Of a stretch of DNA of 64,000 nucleotides, positions 16,255-24,310 are shown piece by piece. Numbering within the stretch: position 1 is the stretch's first letter; every line of letters starts with the position of its first letter. The DNA is from Ramlibacter cellulosilyticus (GTDB taxonomy: Bacteria > Pseudomonadota > Gammaproteobacteria > Burkholderiales > Burkholderiaceae_C). The notes under the pieces are model-generated. The model worked only from the letters and a program-made list of their open reading frames with translations, did not search any database and was not told where the DNA came from. Position numbers and translations under genes: made by a program. Location: the NCBI RefSeq assembly GCF_014297465.1, contig NZ_JACORT010000002.1, forward strand, positions 62,001 to 126,000, in the 5' to 3' direction.

Positions 16255-16336
16255 AGACGCACGCTGACGGCCGCCTTGCGCGGCATGGCCATTGCTCCTA
16301 GCATCGCTCCCCATTCAAGAGGAGAAGGAGAGAGCA

Positions 16337-17674
16337 ATGGGCATGTTCGACTGGACGGAGAGGGACGCGAAAGTCCTGCAGCAAGGCGGCGTGATCGCCC
16401 CCGACGAGCGCCTGCCCTGGCCGCAGACCGCGGCCATGGGCGTGCAGCACGTGATCGCGATGTTCGGCGCCACGGTGCTGGCGCCCATCCTCATGGGCTT
16501 CGATCCCAACATCGCGATCCTGATGAGCGGCATCGGCACGCTGATCTTCTTCGTGATCACCGGCGGCAAGGTGCCCAGCTACCTCGGCTCGAGCTTCGCC
16601 TTCATCGGCGTCGTGATCGCGGCGACCGCATACGCGGGCAAGGGTCCCAACGGGAACATCGGCGTGGCGCTGGGCGGCATCATCGCCTGCGGCATCGTCT
16701 ACGCGATCATCGGCGCGATCGTGCACGCGGTGGGCACCGGCTGGATCGAGCGCTTCATGCCGCCGGTGGTCACCGGCGCCGTCGTCGCGGTGATCGGCCT
16801 CAACCTGGCCGGCATCCCGATCAAGAACATGGCGGCCAACAACTTCGAGAGCTGGATGCAGGCCGTCACCTTCGTGTGCGTGGGCCTGGTCGCGGTGCTC
16901 ACGCGCGGCATGGTGCAGCGGCTGCTGATCCTGGTCGGCCTCATCCTCGCCAGCATCATCTACGGCATCCTCACCAACGGGATGGGCCTGGGCAAGCCGG
17001 TCGACTTCAGTGGCATCGCCAACGCCGCGTGGTTCGGCGCACCGGGCTTCGCGGCACCGGTGTTCTCCGGCCCCGCCATGCTGCTGATCGCGCCGGTGGC
17101 GATCATCCTGGTGGCCGAGAACCTGGGCCACATCAAGGCGGTCACCGCCATGACGGGCCGCAACCTCGACCAGTACATGGGCCGTGCGTTCCTGGGCGAC
17201 GGCGTGGCCACCGTGGTGAGCGGCATGGCCGGCGGCACGGGCGTCACCACCTATGCCGAGAACATCGGCGTGATGGCCGCGACCAAGATCTATTCGACGG
17301 CCGTGTTCCTGTTCGCGGCGCTGATCGCCGTGCTCCTGGGCTTCTCGCCGAAATTCGGCGCCGTGATCCAGGCGATTCCCCTGCCGGTGATGGGCGGCGT
17401 GAGCATCGTGGTGTTCGGCCTGATCGCCGTGGCCGGCGCCAAGATCTGGGTGGACAACCGCGTCGACTTCTCGCAGAACAAGAACCTGATCGTCGCGGCG
17501 ATCACGCTGGTGCTGGGCACGGGCGACTTCACGCTCAAGTTCGGCGGTTTCGCGCTGGGCGGCATCGGTACCGCCACCTTCGGCGCGATCCTGCTGTGGG
17601 CACTGTTGAACCGCAGCAGCTCGCCGGGCGTGTCCGTGGCCGACGCGCCGAACGTGGAAACGCCCAGCCGCTAA
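16337..17674 (+). CDS. NCS2-family nucleobase permease (UraA/uracil-xanthine type)
   Basis: 445 aa with about 14 membrane segments. The start at 16337 follows an AGGAGAAGGAGAG ribosome site. GVQHVIAMFGATVLAPILMG (near residue 36) is typical of uracil permeases of the nucleobase-ascorbate/NCS2 family, and a GGTGVTTYAENIGVMAATKI motif near residue 300 carries the conserved substrate-binding Glu. It imports a nucleobase with protons across the inner membrane. No pyrimidine-catabolic or salvage gene is adjacent, so uracil, xanthine or uric acid cannot be separated here. Confidence 0.9.
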   Translation: MGMFDWTERDAKVLQQGGVIAPDERLPWPQTAAMGVQHVIAMFGATVLAPILMGFDPNIAILMSGIGTLIFFVITGGKVPSYLGSSFAFIGVVIAATAYAGKGPNGNIGVALGGIIACGIVYAIIGAIVHAVGTGWIERFMPPVVTGAVVAVIGLNLAGIPIKNMAANNFESWMQAVTFVCVGLVAVLTRGMVQRLLILVGLILASIIYGILTNGMGLGKPVDFSGIANAAWFGAPGFAAPVFSGPAMLLIAPVAIILVAENLGHIKAVTAMTGRNLDQYMGRAFLGDGVATVVSGMAGGTGVTTYAENIGVMAATKIYSTAVFLFAALIAVLLGFSPKFGAVIQAIPLPVMGGVSIVVFGLIAVAGAKIWVDNRVDFSQNKNLIVAAITLVLGTGDFTLKFGGFALGGIGTATFGAILLWALLNRSSSPGVSVADAPNVETPSR

Positions 17675-17684
17675 GATCGCCACC

Positions 17685-18107
17685 ATGCCTGCCATCTGGA
17701 CCCGCCCCATTTCCGTCGAAGCGCTCACCACTTCGCACAAGGACACCGCGCCCGAGCATCTCGGCCTGGAGTTCCTGGAAGTCGGCGACGACTTCATCCG
17801 GGCGCGGATCCCGGTGGACAGGCGCACGAAGCAGCCGTTCGGCCTGCTGCACGGCGGCGTGAGCGTGGTGCTGGCGGAGACCCTCGGCTCCTGCGGCGCG
17901 ATCTTCACCGCGCCGCCGGGCCACCGCGTGGTGGGACTCGACATCAACGCGAACCACATTCGCGGCGCGACCTCGGGCTGGGTCACCGGCAAGACGACGC
18001 CGGTGCACGTGGGGCGCAGCACGCAGGTGTGGGCGATCGAGATGCACGACGACCAGGGGCGGTTGACGTGCGTGTCGCGGCTCACGATGGCGGTTCTCGC
18101 GTCGTAG
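17685..18107 (+). CDS. PaaI/YdiI-type hotdog thioesterase
   Basis: 140 aa. The HGGVSVVLAETLGSCGA block (about residues 55-71) contains the catalytic Glu and Gly-rich helix of hotdog-fold acyl-CoA thioesterases; the pattern is closest to 1,4-dihydroxy-2-naphthoyl-CoA hydrolase-like proteins (YdiI/MenI). It starts 10 bases after the permease stop, so both may be one transcript. Substrate choice in this family is broad, so a general CoA-ester detoxifying role is as likely as a specific pathway. A dispersed repeat starts at its stop. Confidence 0.88.
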   Translation: MPAIWTRPISVEALTTSHKDTAPEHLGLEFLEVGDDFIRARIPVDRRTKQPFGLLHGGVSVVLAETLGSCGAIFTAPPGHRVVGLDINANHIRGATSGWVTGKTTPVHVGRSTQVWAIEMHDDQGRLTCVSRLTMAVLAS

Positions 18108-18186
18108 GCTGGGTTGCGCGGACGCGCACCCCAGCGATGCGCGGGGGAGCGCTGGGGTTCGCTTGCGCGAAACCCAGCCTACGACG
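18103..18186. repeat. Dispersed palindromic repeat, GTAGGCTGGG family
   Basis: CGTAGGCTGGGTTGCGCGGA is followed by its inverted copy, ending CGCGAAACCCAGCCTACGAC. It lies between the convergent thioesterase and adenosyltransferase genes and can fold into a long hairpin. It may act as a transcription end signal or an mRNA-stability element. Confidence 0.85.
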
Positions 18187-18222
18187 CCGCCGCACGACAA
18201 GGTCAGCCGGCGCACGACAAGG

Positions 18223-18789
18223 TCAGCCGTCGCCGTTCCGCGCCAGCCGCTCGCTCTTCCAGTACACGTCGTCCCCGCCGTTCATGCGATTCAGCACGCG
18301 GGCCAGCACGAACATCAGGTCCGACAAGCGATTCAAGTACTGCCGGGGCACTTCGCGCAGCGTCTCCACCGCCCCCAGCGCCACCACCGCCCGTTCCGCG
18401 CGACGCGCCACCGTGCGGCACACGTGGGCCTGGGCCGCGGCACGGCTGCCCGCCGGCAGGATGAACTCCTGCAGCTTCGGCAGCTGCGCGTTGTAGCGCG
18501 CCAGCGCCTCGTCCAGTGCGAGCACGGCCTCCGGCTTCAGCAGCTCGAACCCCGGGATCGACAGCTCGCCGCCCAGGTTGAACAGCTGGTGCTGGATCTC
18601 CACCAGCAGCTCGCGCACGTCGTCGGCCATCTCCTCGCACAGCAGCACGCCGATGTGCGAGTTCAGTTCGTCGACGTCGCCCATGGCGTGCACCCGCAGG
18701 TGGTCCTTGGACACCCGCGTGTTGTCGCCCAGCCCCGTGGTGCCGTCGTCGCCGGTGCGCGTGGCGATCTGGGTCAGCCGCTTGCCCAT
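18223..18789 (-). CDS. Cob(I)yrinic acid a,c-diamide adenosyltransferase, PduO type
   Basis: 188 aa, normal length. TRTGDDGTTGLGDNTRVSKD (residues 10-29) is the PduO-type ATP-binding N-terminal block and GDVDELNSHIG (38-48) follows; the C-terminal RRAERAVVALG and YLNRLSDLMFVLAR segments form the conserved helices of the active site. It transfers the adenosyl group of ATP to Co(I)-corrinoid, making coenzyme B12. I chose ATG 18789 because longer frames run into the EF-hand gene. No other B12 genes are present in the window. Confidence 0.93.
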   Translation of the reverse strand: MGKRLTQIATRTGDDGTTGLGDNTRVSKDHLRVHAMGDVDELNSHIGVLLCEEMADDVRELLVEIQHQLFNLGGELSIPGFELLKPEAVLALDEALARYNAQLPKLQEFILPAGSRAAAQAHVCRTVARRAERAVVALGAVETLREVPRQYLNRLSDLMFVLARVLNRMNGGDDVYWKSERLARNGDG

Positions 18790-18941
18790 TCGGTTTCTCC
18801 TTCGTCGCAGCCATTCTCCGCCATGCGCCTGACCGGTCCTACAGCAAGTCACGCCAGGGGAGGCTCGGCCGTTTCGCGCTGCCGGGTCACAGTGCGGGCA
18901 GGCCACCAGCCTTGCGGTGGCATCCGCACCGGAGATTCGCC

Positions 18942-19517
18942 ATGTCACCTCTCGCACGCCTCCTCGCCACCGCCCTGTGCCTGGCAGCGGCCACGTCCGC
19001 CGTCCATGCACAGCAGCGGGTGAGCCCCAGCCCCAGCACTTCGGGCGCCGTCGCGCGCCCGGCGCCGGCCACGCCCAATCCCGCAGGCCTGCGCCCGGTG
19101 TTCCCCGCCGGCGTCAGCTCCGGCAGCGGCGCCGCCGTGGCGGCCGACCCGATCGCGGCGAACAACTCGCCGGTGCCCGCCGGGGCCCCGGGCACGATGA
19201 CCCCCGGCACGGTCGTTGGCGGCGGCGGCGGCGTGCCGACGGAGCTGTTCCCGTCCGGCACCGTTCCCTCCACCGCCGTCCTGGGTGCAGGCCCCGTGGC
19301 CGGGCCGAGCCAGTACGGTGGCGCGGCCGGCGCCGGCACCAGCTTTTCCGCCGTCGACACCGCGCGGTCCTTCTACTTCGCCGATGCGAACCACGACGGC
19401 GAGTTGTCCCGCGGTGAAGCCCGCCGGCTGAGCATCGCGACCATGAGCTTCGAGGAGATGGACCGCAACTTCGACGGCGTGATCTCCCGCTTCGAGTACG
19501 ACGACTCGCTGCGGTAA
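18942..19517 (+). CDS. Exported EF-hand domain protein
   Basis: 191 aa. A signal peptide (about residues 1-24, ending AVHAQQ) is followed by a long low-complexity Ala/Gly/Pro linker with an LGAGP motif. At the C-terminus are two EF-hand calcium loops, DANHDGELSRGE (about 148-159) and DRNFDGVISRFE. It probably binds calcium in the periplasm or outside the cell. No partner is obvious, as it stands between the adenosyltransferase and a D-lactate dehydrogenase-type gene. The LGAGP motif recurs in exported proteins near 53-56 kb. Confidence 0.85.
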   Translation: MSPLARLLATALCLAAATSAVHAQQRVSPSPSTSGAVARPAPATPNPAGLRPVFPAGVSSGSGAAVAADPIAANNSPVPAGAPGTMTPGTVVGGGGGVPTELFPSGTVPSTAVLGAGPVAGPSQYGGAAGAGTSFSAVDTARSFYFADANHDGELSRGEARRLSIATMSFEEMDRNFDGVISRFEYDDSLR

Positions 19518-19576
19518 GCCCGCGCAGCGGCGCGGCGGCCGCGCGACTACACTGGGGCCTCCTCGGAGTCCCCCGC

Positions 19577-21004
19577 ATGAACGCACCCGCCGCCCTCGCC
19601 CACCTCGTCCCCGAAGTCCAGCAGCGCGAAGTTCCCGCTGCCCTGATCGCGGCGCTCAAGGCGCGCTTCGGCGAGCGCTGTTCCACGGCGCTCGCGGTGC
19701 GAGAGCAGCATGGCCGCGACGAGTCTTCCTTCCAGGTGCCGCCGCCCGCCGCGGTGGTGTTCGCCGAAAGCACGCAGGACGTGGCGGACGCCGTGCGGCT
19801 CGCGAGCGAGCACGACACGCCGGTGATCCCCTTCGGCGTGGGCTCCTCGCTCGAAGGCCACCTGCTCGCCGTGCAGGGCGGCATCAGTATCGACGTGCAG
19901 CGCATGAACAAGGTGCTGGCGGTCAACCCCGAAGATCTCACCGTCACCGTGCAGCCCGGCGTGACGCGCAAGCAGCTGAACGACGAGATCAAGAGCACGG
20001 GCCTGTTCTTCCCGATCGATCCCGGTGCCGACGCGTCCCTGGGCGGCATGAGCGCCACGCGCGCCTCGGGCACGAACGCCGTGCGCTACGGCACGATGCG
20101 CGAGAACGTGCTGGCCCTGGAAGTGGTGACCGCGAGCGGCGAAGTGATCCGCACCGGCACCCGCGCGAAGAAGTCGTCGGCGGGCTACGACCTCACCCGC
20201 CTGTTCGTGGGCAGCGAAGGCACGCTGGGCGTGATCACCGAAGTCACGCTGCGCCTGTACCCCATTCCCGAAGCCATCTCCGCGGCGATCTGCTCCTTCC
20301 CGAGCATCGAGGCGGCGGTGCGCACCACCATCCAGATGATCCAGCTCGGGGTGCCGATCGCGCGCGTGGAACTGATCGACGTGAACTCCGTGCGCATGGT
20401 CAACGCGCACAGCAAGCTGGGGCTGCGCGAGGAGCCGATGCTGCTGATGGAGTTCCACGGCTCGCCCGCCGGCGTGAAGGAGCAGGCCGAGGTGGTGCAG
20501 GAGATCGCGTCCGAGCACGGCGGCAAGGCCTTCGAATGGGCGGCGACGCCCGAGGAGCGCACGCGCCTGTGGACGGCGCGGCACAACGCCTACTTCGCCG
20601 CGGTGCAGTCGCGCCCCGGTTGCCGCGCCATCTCCACCGACACCTGCGTGCCGATCTCGCGCCTGGCCGACTGCCTGCTGGACTCGGTGGCGGAAGCCGA
20701 TGCGAGCGGCATCCCCTATTTCCTCGTCGGCCACGTCGGCGACGGCAACTTCCACTTCGGCTACCTGCTGGATCCGGACGATCCGAAGGAACGCCAGGTG
20801 GCGGAAGAACTGAACGACAAGCTCGTGCACCGCGCGCTGTCGCTGGGCGGCACCTGCACCGGCGAGCACGGCGTGGGCCTGCACAAGATGGGCTTCCTCG
20901 TCGACGAAGCCGGCGCCGGCGCGGTGGACATGATGCGGACGATCAAGCGCGCGCTCGATCCGAAGAACATCATGAACCCCGGCAAGATCTTCAGCCTGGG
21001 CTGA
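19577..21004 (+). CDS. FAD-linked oxidoreductase, D-lactate dehydrogenase/GlcD type
   Basis: 475 aa. A PCMH-type FAD-binding domain has PFGVGSSLEGHL (near residue 92) and a GADASLGGMSATRASGTNAV loop. The C-terminal half carries GHVGDGNFHFGYLL and CTGEHGVGLHKMG, the active-site blocks of D-lactate (cytochrome) dehydrogenase and glycolate oxidase GlcD. It oxidises a 2-hydroxy acid, most likely D-lactate, and passes electrons to the respiratory chain. GlcE and GlcF partners are absent, favouring a stand-alone D-lactate dehydrogenase. It is isolated, without operon partners. Confidence 0.9.
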   Translation: MNAPAALAHLVPEVQQREVPAALIAALKARFGERCSTALAVREQHGRDESSFQVPPPAAVVFAESTQDVADAVRLASEHDTPVIPFGVGSSLEGHLLAVQGGISIDVQRMNKVLAVNPEDLTVTVQPGVTRKQLNDEIKSTGLFFPIDPGADASLGGMSATRASGTNAVRYGTMRENVLALEVVTASGEVIRTGTRAKKSSAGYDLTRLFVGSEGTLGVITEVTLRLYPIPEAISAAICSFPSIEAAVRTTIQMIQLGVPIARVELIDVNSVRMVNAHSKLGLREEPMLLMEFHGSPAGVKEQAEVVQEIASEHGGKAFEWAATPEERTRLWTARHNAYFAAVQSRPGCRAISTDTCVPISRLADCLLDSVAEADASGIPYFLVGHVGDGNFHFGYLLDPDDPKERQVAEELNDKLVHRALSLGGTCTGEHGVGLHKMGFLVDEAGAGAVDMMRTIKRALDPKNIMNPGKIFSLG

Positions 21005-21028
21005 TCGGGCCCGCGTCCGGCCGCGGGC

Positions 21029-22033
21029 TCACTGCGGCTTGGGCGTGACTTCGGGCTGCACGGCGGCCTGGGGCTGCACCGCTGCCTGCGGTGGCACCGC
21101 GGCTTGCTGCGGCTCGGCCGGCAATGCGACCGCCGGTGCGCCACCGAGCGCGGTGATCTTCCATTCCTCGTTGACGTTGCGGAAGCCGATCGCCACGACG
21201 CGGTTGTCGACGTCGGCGACCAGGCCTTCCTTCTCGTAGTCGTCGCCCCACTGCACCTTGAGCGAACGCACCGAGGCCGCGACGCGGCGCAGGTCTTCGT
21301 CCGTCATCTGGTCGACCTTCGCCTTCCAGCGCGACTCGGCCTCGCCGCCCAGGCACTGGAGTGCCGCGGTGCGGTCGCCGGTCATGAGGGCGCCGAGGAA
21401 GGACTGCCAGGTCTTCTCCACCGTCTGCAGGCGCGGGTCGGGCGTGCGGCTGAGCGGCTCCAGCGTGTCGCGCAGGAAGGCGTCGGTGCAGAGATGCAGG
21501 GGCAGGCTCGCTTCGCCGCGGCGGCTCGCGCGCACCTTGGCGGCCAGCAGGCGCTCGTATTCGGCGAGGACCGGGCCGTGCCGGCGGATCCACGCAGCGT
21601 AGACGGCGTCGCTCTTCTGGGCGAAGCCGGGCGCGTCGTAGCGGCAGCGGTTGAACTGGGCGGAGAGCTCCAGGATGTCGCGCTTGCGCTTGCTGGGCTT
21701 GACGAAGGGCTCGTCGGAAGGCGTGTTGCTGGGCACCACGGCCGCGGCCGCGGGAACCGTGACGAGCCGCTCGCGCACCGGCGGCCTGGCGGGGGGCGCG
21801 GCGGGCGCGGTGGCGGTGGCGGGCGGTGCGGCGTCCGCAGCCGGCGCTTTCACCGGCGCAGCGGTGCGCTGGGGCGCGGGGTCCGGCGTCGCCAGCTCGG
21901 CGAGCGGGCAAGGCGAAGGCTGGAACGTGATGCTGCCGTCCGGCTGCGCGCAGCGGAAAGTCTCCGCCTGGGTCGTTCCCAGGCCTCCCAAGGTGATCAG
22001 GGCGAACAGCAGTGCCCTGTCGCGGCTTCTCAT
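21029..22033 (-). CDS. DUF4124-domain exported protein
   Basis: 334 aa. A signal peptide (RALLFALITLGGLGTTQAET) leads into a short DUF4124-type domain near residues 25-45 (TFRCAQPDGSITFQPSPCP). A Pro/Ala-rich linker is followed by an alpha-helical region with conserved Cys/Asp pairs (FNRCRYDAPG, LPLHLCTDAFLRDTL). The very Pro/Ala/Gln/Val C-terminus repeats PQAAVQP-like triplets several times. DUF4124 is common in Burkholderiales and of unknown role, perhaps envelope-related. It is convergent with the D-lactate dehydrogenase-type gene. Confidence 0.8.
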   Translation of the reverse strand: MRSRDRALLFALITLGGLGTTQAETFRCAQPDGSITFQPSPCPLAELATPDPAPQRTAAPVKAPAADAAPPATATAPAAPPARPPVRERLVTVPAAAAVVPSNTPSDEPFVKPSKRKRDILELSAQFNRCRYDAPGFAQKSDAVYAAWIRRHGPVLAEYERLLAAKVRASRRGEASLPLHLCTDAFLRDTLEPLSRTPDPRLQTVEKTWQSFLGALMTGDRTAALQCLGGEAESRWKAKVDQMTDEDLRRVAASVRSLKVQWGDDYEKEGLVADVDNRVVAIGFRNVNEEWKITALGGAPAVALPAEPQQAAVPPQAAVQPQAAVQPEVTPKPQ

Positions 22034-22105
22034 CGGATCACTCCGTCCACGAACATGAAGCTCATCCTAGCGGCGGGGGCCGCGGCCTGTCTCCCACCAA
22101 AGGTA

Positions 22106-22117
22106 ATCGTATACGAT
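22106..22117. promoter_or_regulatory. Palindromic operator at the GntR start
   Basis: ATCGTATACGAT is a perfect 12-bp palindrome, and its last base precedes the ATG at 22118 directly. It fits the T-N-G-T...A-C-N-A pattern known for FadR-subfamily GntR operators, so the regulator probably controls its own unit (inference). Confidence 0.55.
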
Positions 22118-22837
22118 ATGCGGCATATGCTGCCTTGGGAGCCCTCCACCGAGCCCGACCCGGCCCTGGCCGCCGCGGTCCGCTCCACCTCGCTCGGAAA
22201 ACTCGTGCGCGATGACGTGCTGGGCATGATCCTGCGCGGCGAGATCCGGGCGGGCGAGCGCATCAACGAGCCCGACGTCGCGTCCCGCCTCGGCGTCTCC
22301 CGCGTCCCCGTGCGCGAGGCGCTGCGCGAGCTGGAGAGCTCCGGCCTGGTGGAAGCGCGCAAGCATTCCGGCGTGTTCGTGCGCAAGCTCGGCGCCGCGG
22401 AAGTGCGCGACCTGTACGAGCTGCGCGCCCTGCTCGACGGCTTCGCCGGGCGCCGCGCGGCGGAGCTCCCGGGGCCGGCGCGGGAGCCCCTGGCGGACGC
22501 CCTCGACGCCTCCGTCGGTCGGATGCAGGACGCCGCCCGTTCCGACAACGTGAGCGCCTACTACAGCGAGAACCTGCGATTCCATTGGCTGATGGTCGAA
22601 GCGGCGGGCAACGCCGCCCTCGCCGAGAGCTACCGCCACCTCACGCAGAAGCTGCATCTGTCGCGCCTGACCAACCTTTCGCGCGGTCTCGGCATGCAGG
22701 CTTCCGTCGCCGACCACCGCGCCATCGCGGCCGCCCTGCGCGCCGGCGACGCCCGTCGCTGCGAGCAACTGGTGGCCGACCACGTCCAGCGCGCGCACGA
22801 GCGCCTGGCCGCCCACGAAGATTCCCAGCAAGGATAG
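22118..22837 (+). CDS. GntR-family regulator, FadR subfamily
   Basis: 239 aa. The N-terminal winged helix includes GMILRGEIRAGERINEPDVA and RLGVSRVPVREALRELESSG, with a GVFVRKL wing; the C-terminal FCD domain has VREALR-type helices and a His-rich centre (NLRFHWLMVEAAGNAALAES). It likely senses a carboxylate and binds the ATCGTATACGAT palindrome just before its start. The next gene begins 2 bases after its stop, so the two genes form one operon. The regulated pathway likely concerns a propionate/2-methylcitrate-type or other organic acid. Confidence 0.9.
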   Translation: MRHMLPWEPSTEPDPALAAAVRSTSLGKLVRDDVLGMILRGEIRAGERINEPDVASRLGVSRVPVREALRELESSGLVEARKHSGVFVRKLGAAEVRDLYELRALLDGFAGRRAAELPGPAREPLADALDASVGRMQDAARSDNVSAYYSENLRFHWLMVEAAGNAALAESYRHLTQKLHLSRLTNLSRGLGMQASVADHRAIAAALRAGDARRCEQLVADHVQRAHERLAAHEDSQQG

Positions 22838-22839
22838 CC

Positions 22840-24210
22840 ATGGCCCGCAACACCCAGGTTCCCGCCGACCACGACGCCCCGCCCATCACGAAGATCCTGG
22901 CCGAGTACGTTTCCGGCTTCGCCTCGCGCGGCTGGAACGACGCGGTGGACCACGAAGCGCATCGCACCTTCCTCAACTGGCTGGGCTGCGCCGTCGGCGC
23001 GTCGCGGCACGAAGCGGCGGACGCGGCACTGGCCGCCGTCGCCGAACTGCAGCCCGCGCCGCAGGCGACGGTCGCCGGCCGCAGCGGGAAGGTGGACATG
23101 GCGAGCGCCGCGCTCGTCAACGGCATCACCTCGCACACCTTCGATTTCGACGACACGCACCTGAAGACGATCATCCATCCCGCGGGACCGGTGGCGTCCG
23201 CCCTGCTCGCGCTGGCGGAGCACAAGGGCATGAGCGGGCGCGAGGTGGTCGACGCGCTGGTGCTCGGCATCGACGTCGCCTGCCGCCTCGGCAACCTCGT
23301 GTACCCCGAGCACTACGACCGGGGCTGGCACATCACCGGCACCACGGGCATGCTGGGTGCCGCCGCCGGCTGCGCGCGCCTGCTGAAGCTGGATGCGCAG
23401 CAGACGCAGATGGCGCTGGGCATCGCGGCGTCGCAGCCGGTCGGCCTGCGCGAGCAGTTCGGCACGATGACCAAGCCGTTCCATCCGGGCGCGGCGGCGC
23501 GCGCGGGGTTGATGTCCGCGCTGCTCGCGGCGAAAGGCTTCACCTCCAGCCCGCGTGCGCTGGAAGCGCCGCGCGGCTGGGCGCAGGTGGTGTCGACGAA
23601 GGCGGCATGGAACGAGGCGACCGACGAACTGGGGCAGCGCTTCGAGATCTCCTTCAACAGCTACAAACCGTTCGCGTGCGGCATCGTGATCCATCCCAGC
23701 ATCGACGCCTGCGTGCAGCTGCGCGAACAGGGCGTGCGGGCGGAAGAAGTGGAACGCATCGAGCTGCGCGTGCACTCGCTGGTGCTGGAGCTCACGGGCA
23801 AGAAGGAGCCGGCCGATGGCCTGCAAGGCAAGTTCAGCGTGTACCACGGCTGCGCCGCGGGACTGGTGTTCGGTCGCGCGGGCGAGGACGAGTACCACGA
23901 CGACATCGTGAACCGGCCCGACATGGTGGAACTGCGCCGCAAGGTGGTGGCCACGGTGGACAACGGGATCGACGAGGCCAGCGCCGATGTCACCGCCTGC
24001 CTGAAGGACGGACGCAAGGTGCACGTGTTCGTGGAACACGCGATCGGTTCGCTGCAGAAGCCGATGACGGACGCCATGCTGGAAGCGAAGTTCGCGCAGC
24101 TGGCGGAGCCGGTGTTGGGGGCAGGGAAGACGCGGCAGCTGATCGCGGCGTGCTGGGGGTTGGGAAATGCCGCGGATGTGCGGGAGCTGGTGGCACTGGC
24201 CAGACCGTGA
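22840..24210 (+). CDS. MmgE/PrpD family protein
   Basis: 456 aa, normal for the family. HTFDFDDTHLKTIIHPAGPV (near residue 98) is a hallmark of the MmgE/PrpD N-terminal domain. Members include 2-methylcitrate dehydratase and cis-aconitate decarboxylase or related isomerases. Without prpB/prpC neighbours I would not call it PrpD. It is co-transcribed with a GntR regulator. A dispersed repeat follows its stop, and the TPR glycosyltransferase is convergent. Confidence 0.88.
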   Translation: MARNTQVPADHDAPPITKILAEYVSGFASRGWNDAVDHEAHRTFLNWLGCAVGASRHEAADAALAAVAELQPAPQATVAGRSGKVDMASAALVNGITSHTFDFDDTHLKTIIHPAGPVASALLALAEHKGMSGREVVDALVLGIDVACRLGNLVYPEHYDRGWHITGTTGMLGAAAGCARLLKLDAQQTQMALGIAASQPVGLREQFGTMTKPFHPGAAARAGLMSALLAAKGFTSSPRALEAPRGWAQVVSTKAAWNEATDELGQRFEISFNSYKPFACGIVIHPSIDACVQLREQGVRAEEVERIELRVHSLVLELTGKKEPADGLQGKFSVYHGCAAGLVFGRAGEDEYHDDIVNRPDMVELRRKVVATVDNGIDEASADVTACLKDGRKVHVFVEHAIGSLQKPMTDAMLEAKFAQLAEPVLGAGKTRQLIAACWGLGNAADVRELVALARP

Positions 24211-24248
24211 GTTGCACGGCGGCCCCGGTGCCAGCTAGCGCCGGAGCC

Positions 24249-24303
24249 TTGTAGGGTGGCGCGCCGAGAGGCGCGGACGGTGAGCGCCAGCGACCCCCAC
24301 CGC
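24249..24303. repeat. Dispersed repeat, GGTGGGGTTCGCTGG family (one arm)
   Basis: TTGTAGGGTGGCGCGCCGAG followed by GTGAGCGCCAGCGA matches the right flank of the tandem array at 14462-14518. It sits between the convergent MmgE/PrpD and glycosyltransferase genes, again immediately after a gene end. Confidence 0.75.
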
Positions 24304-24310
24304 GCCGGCG

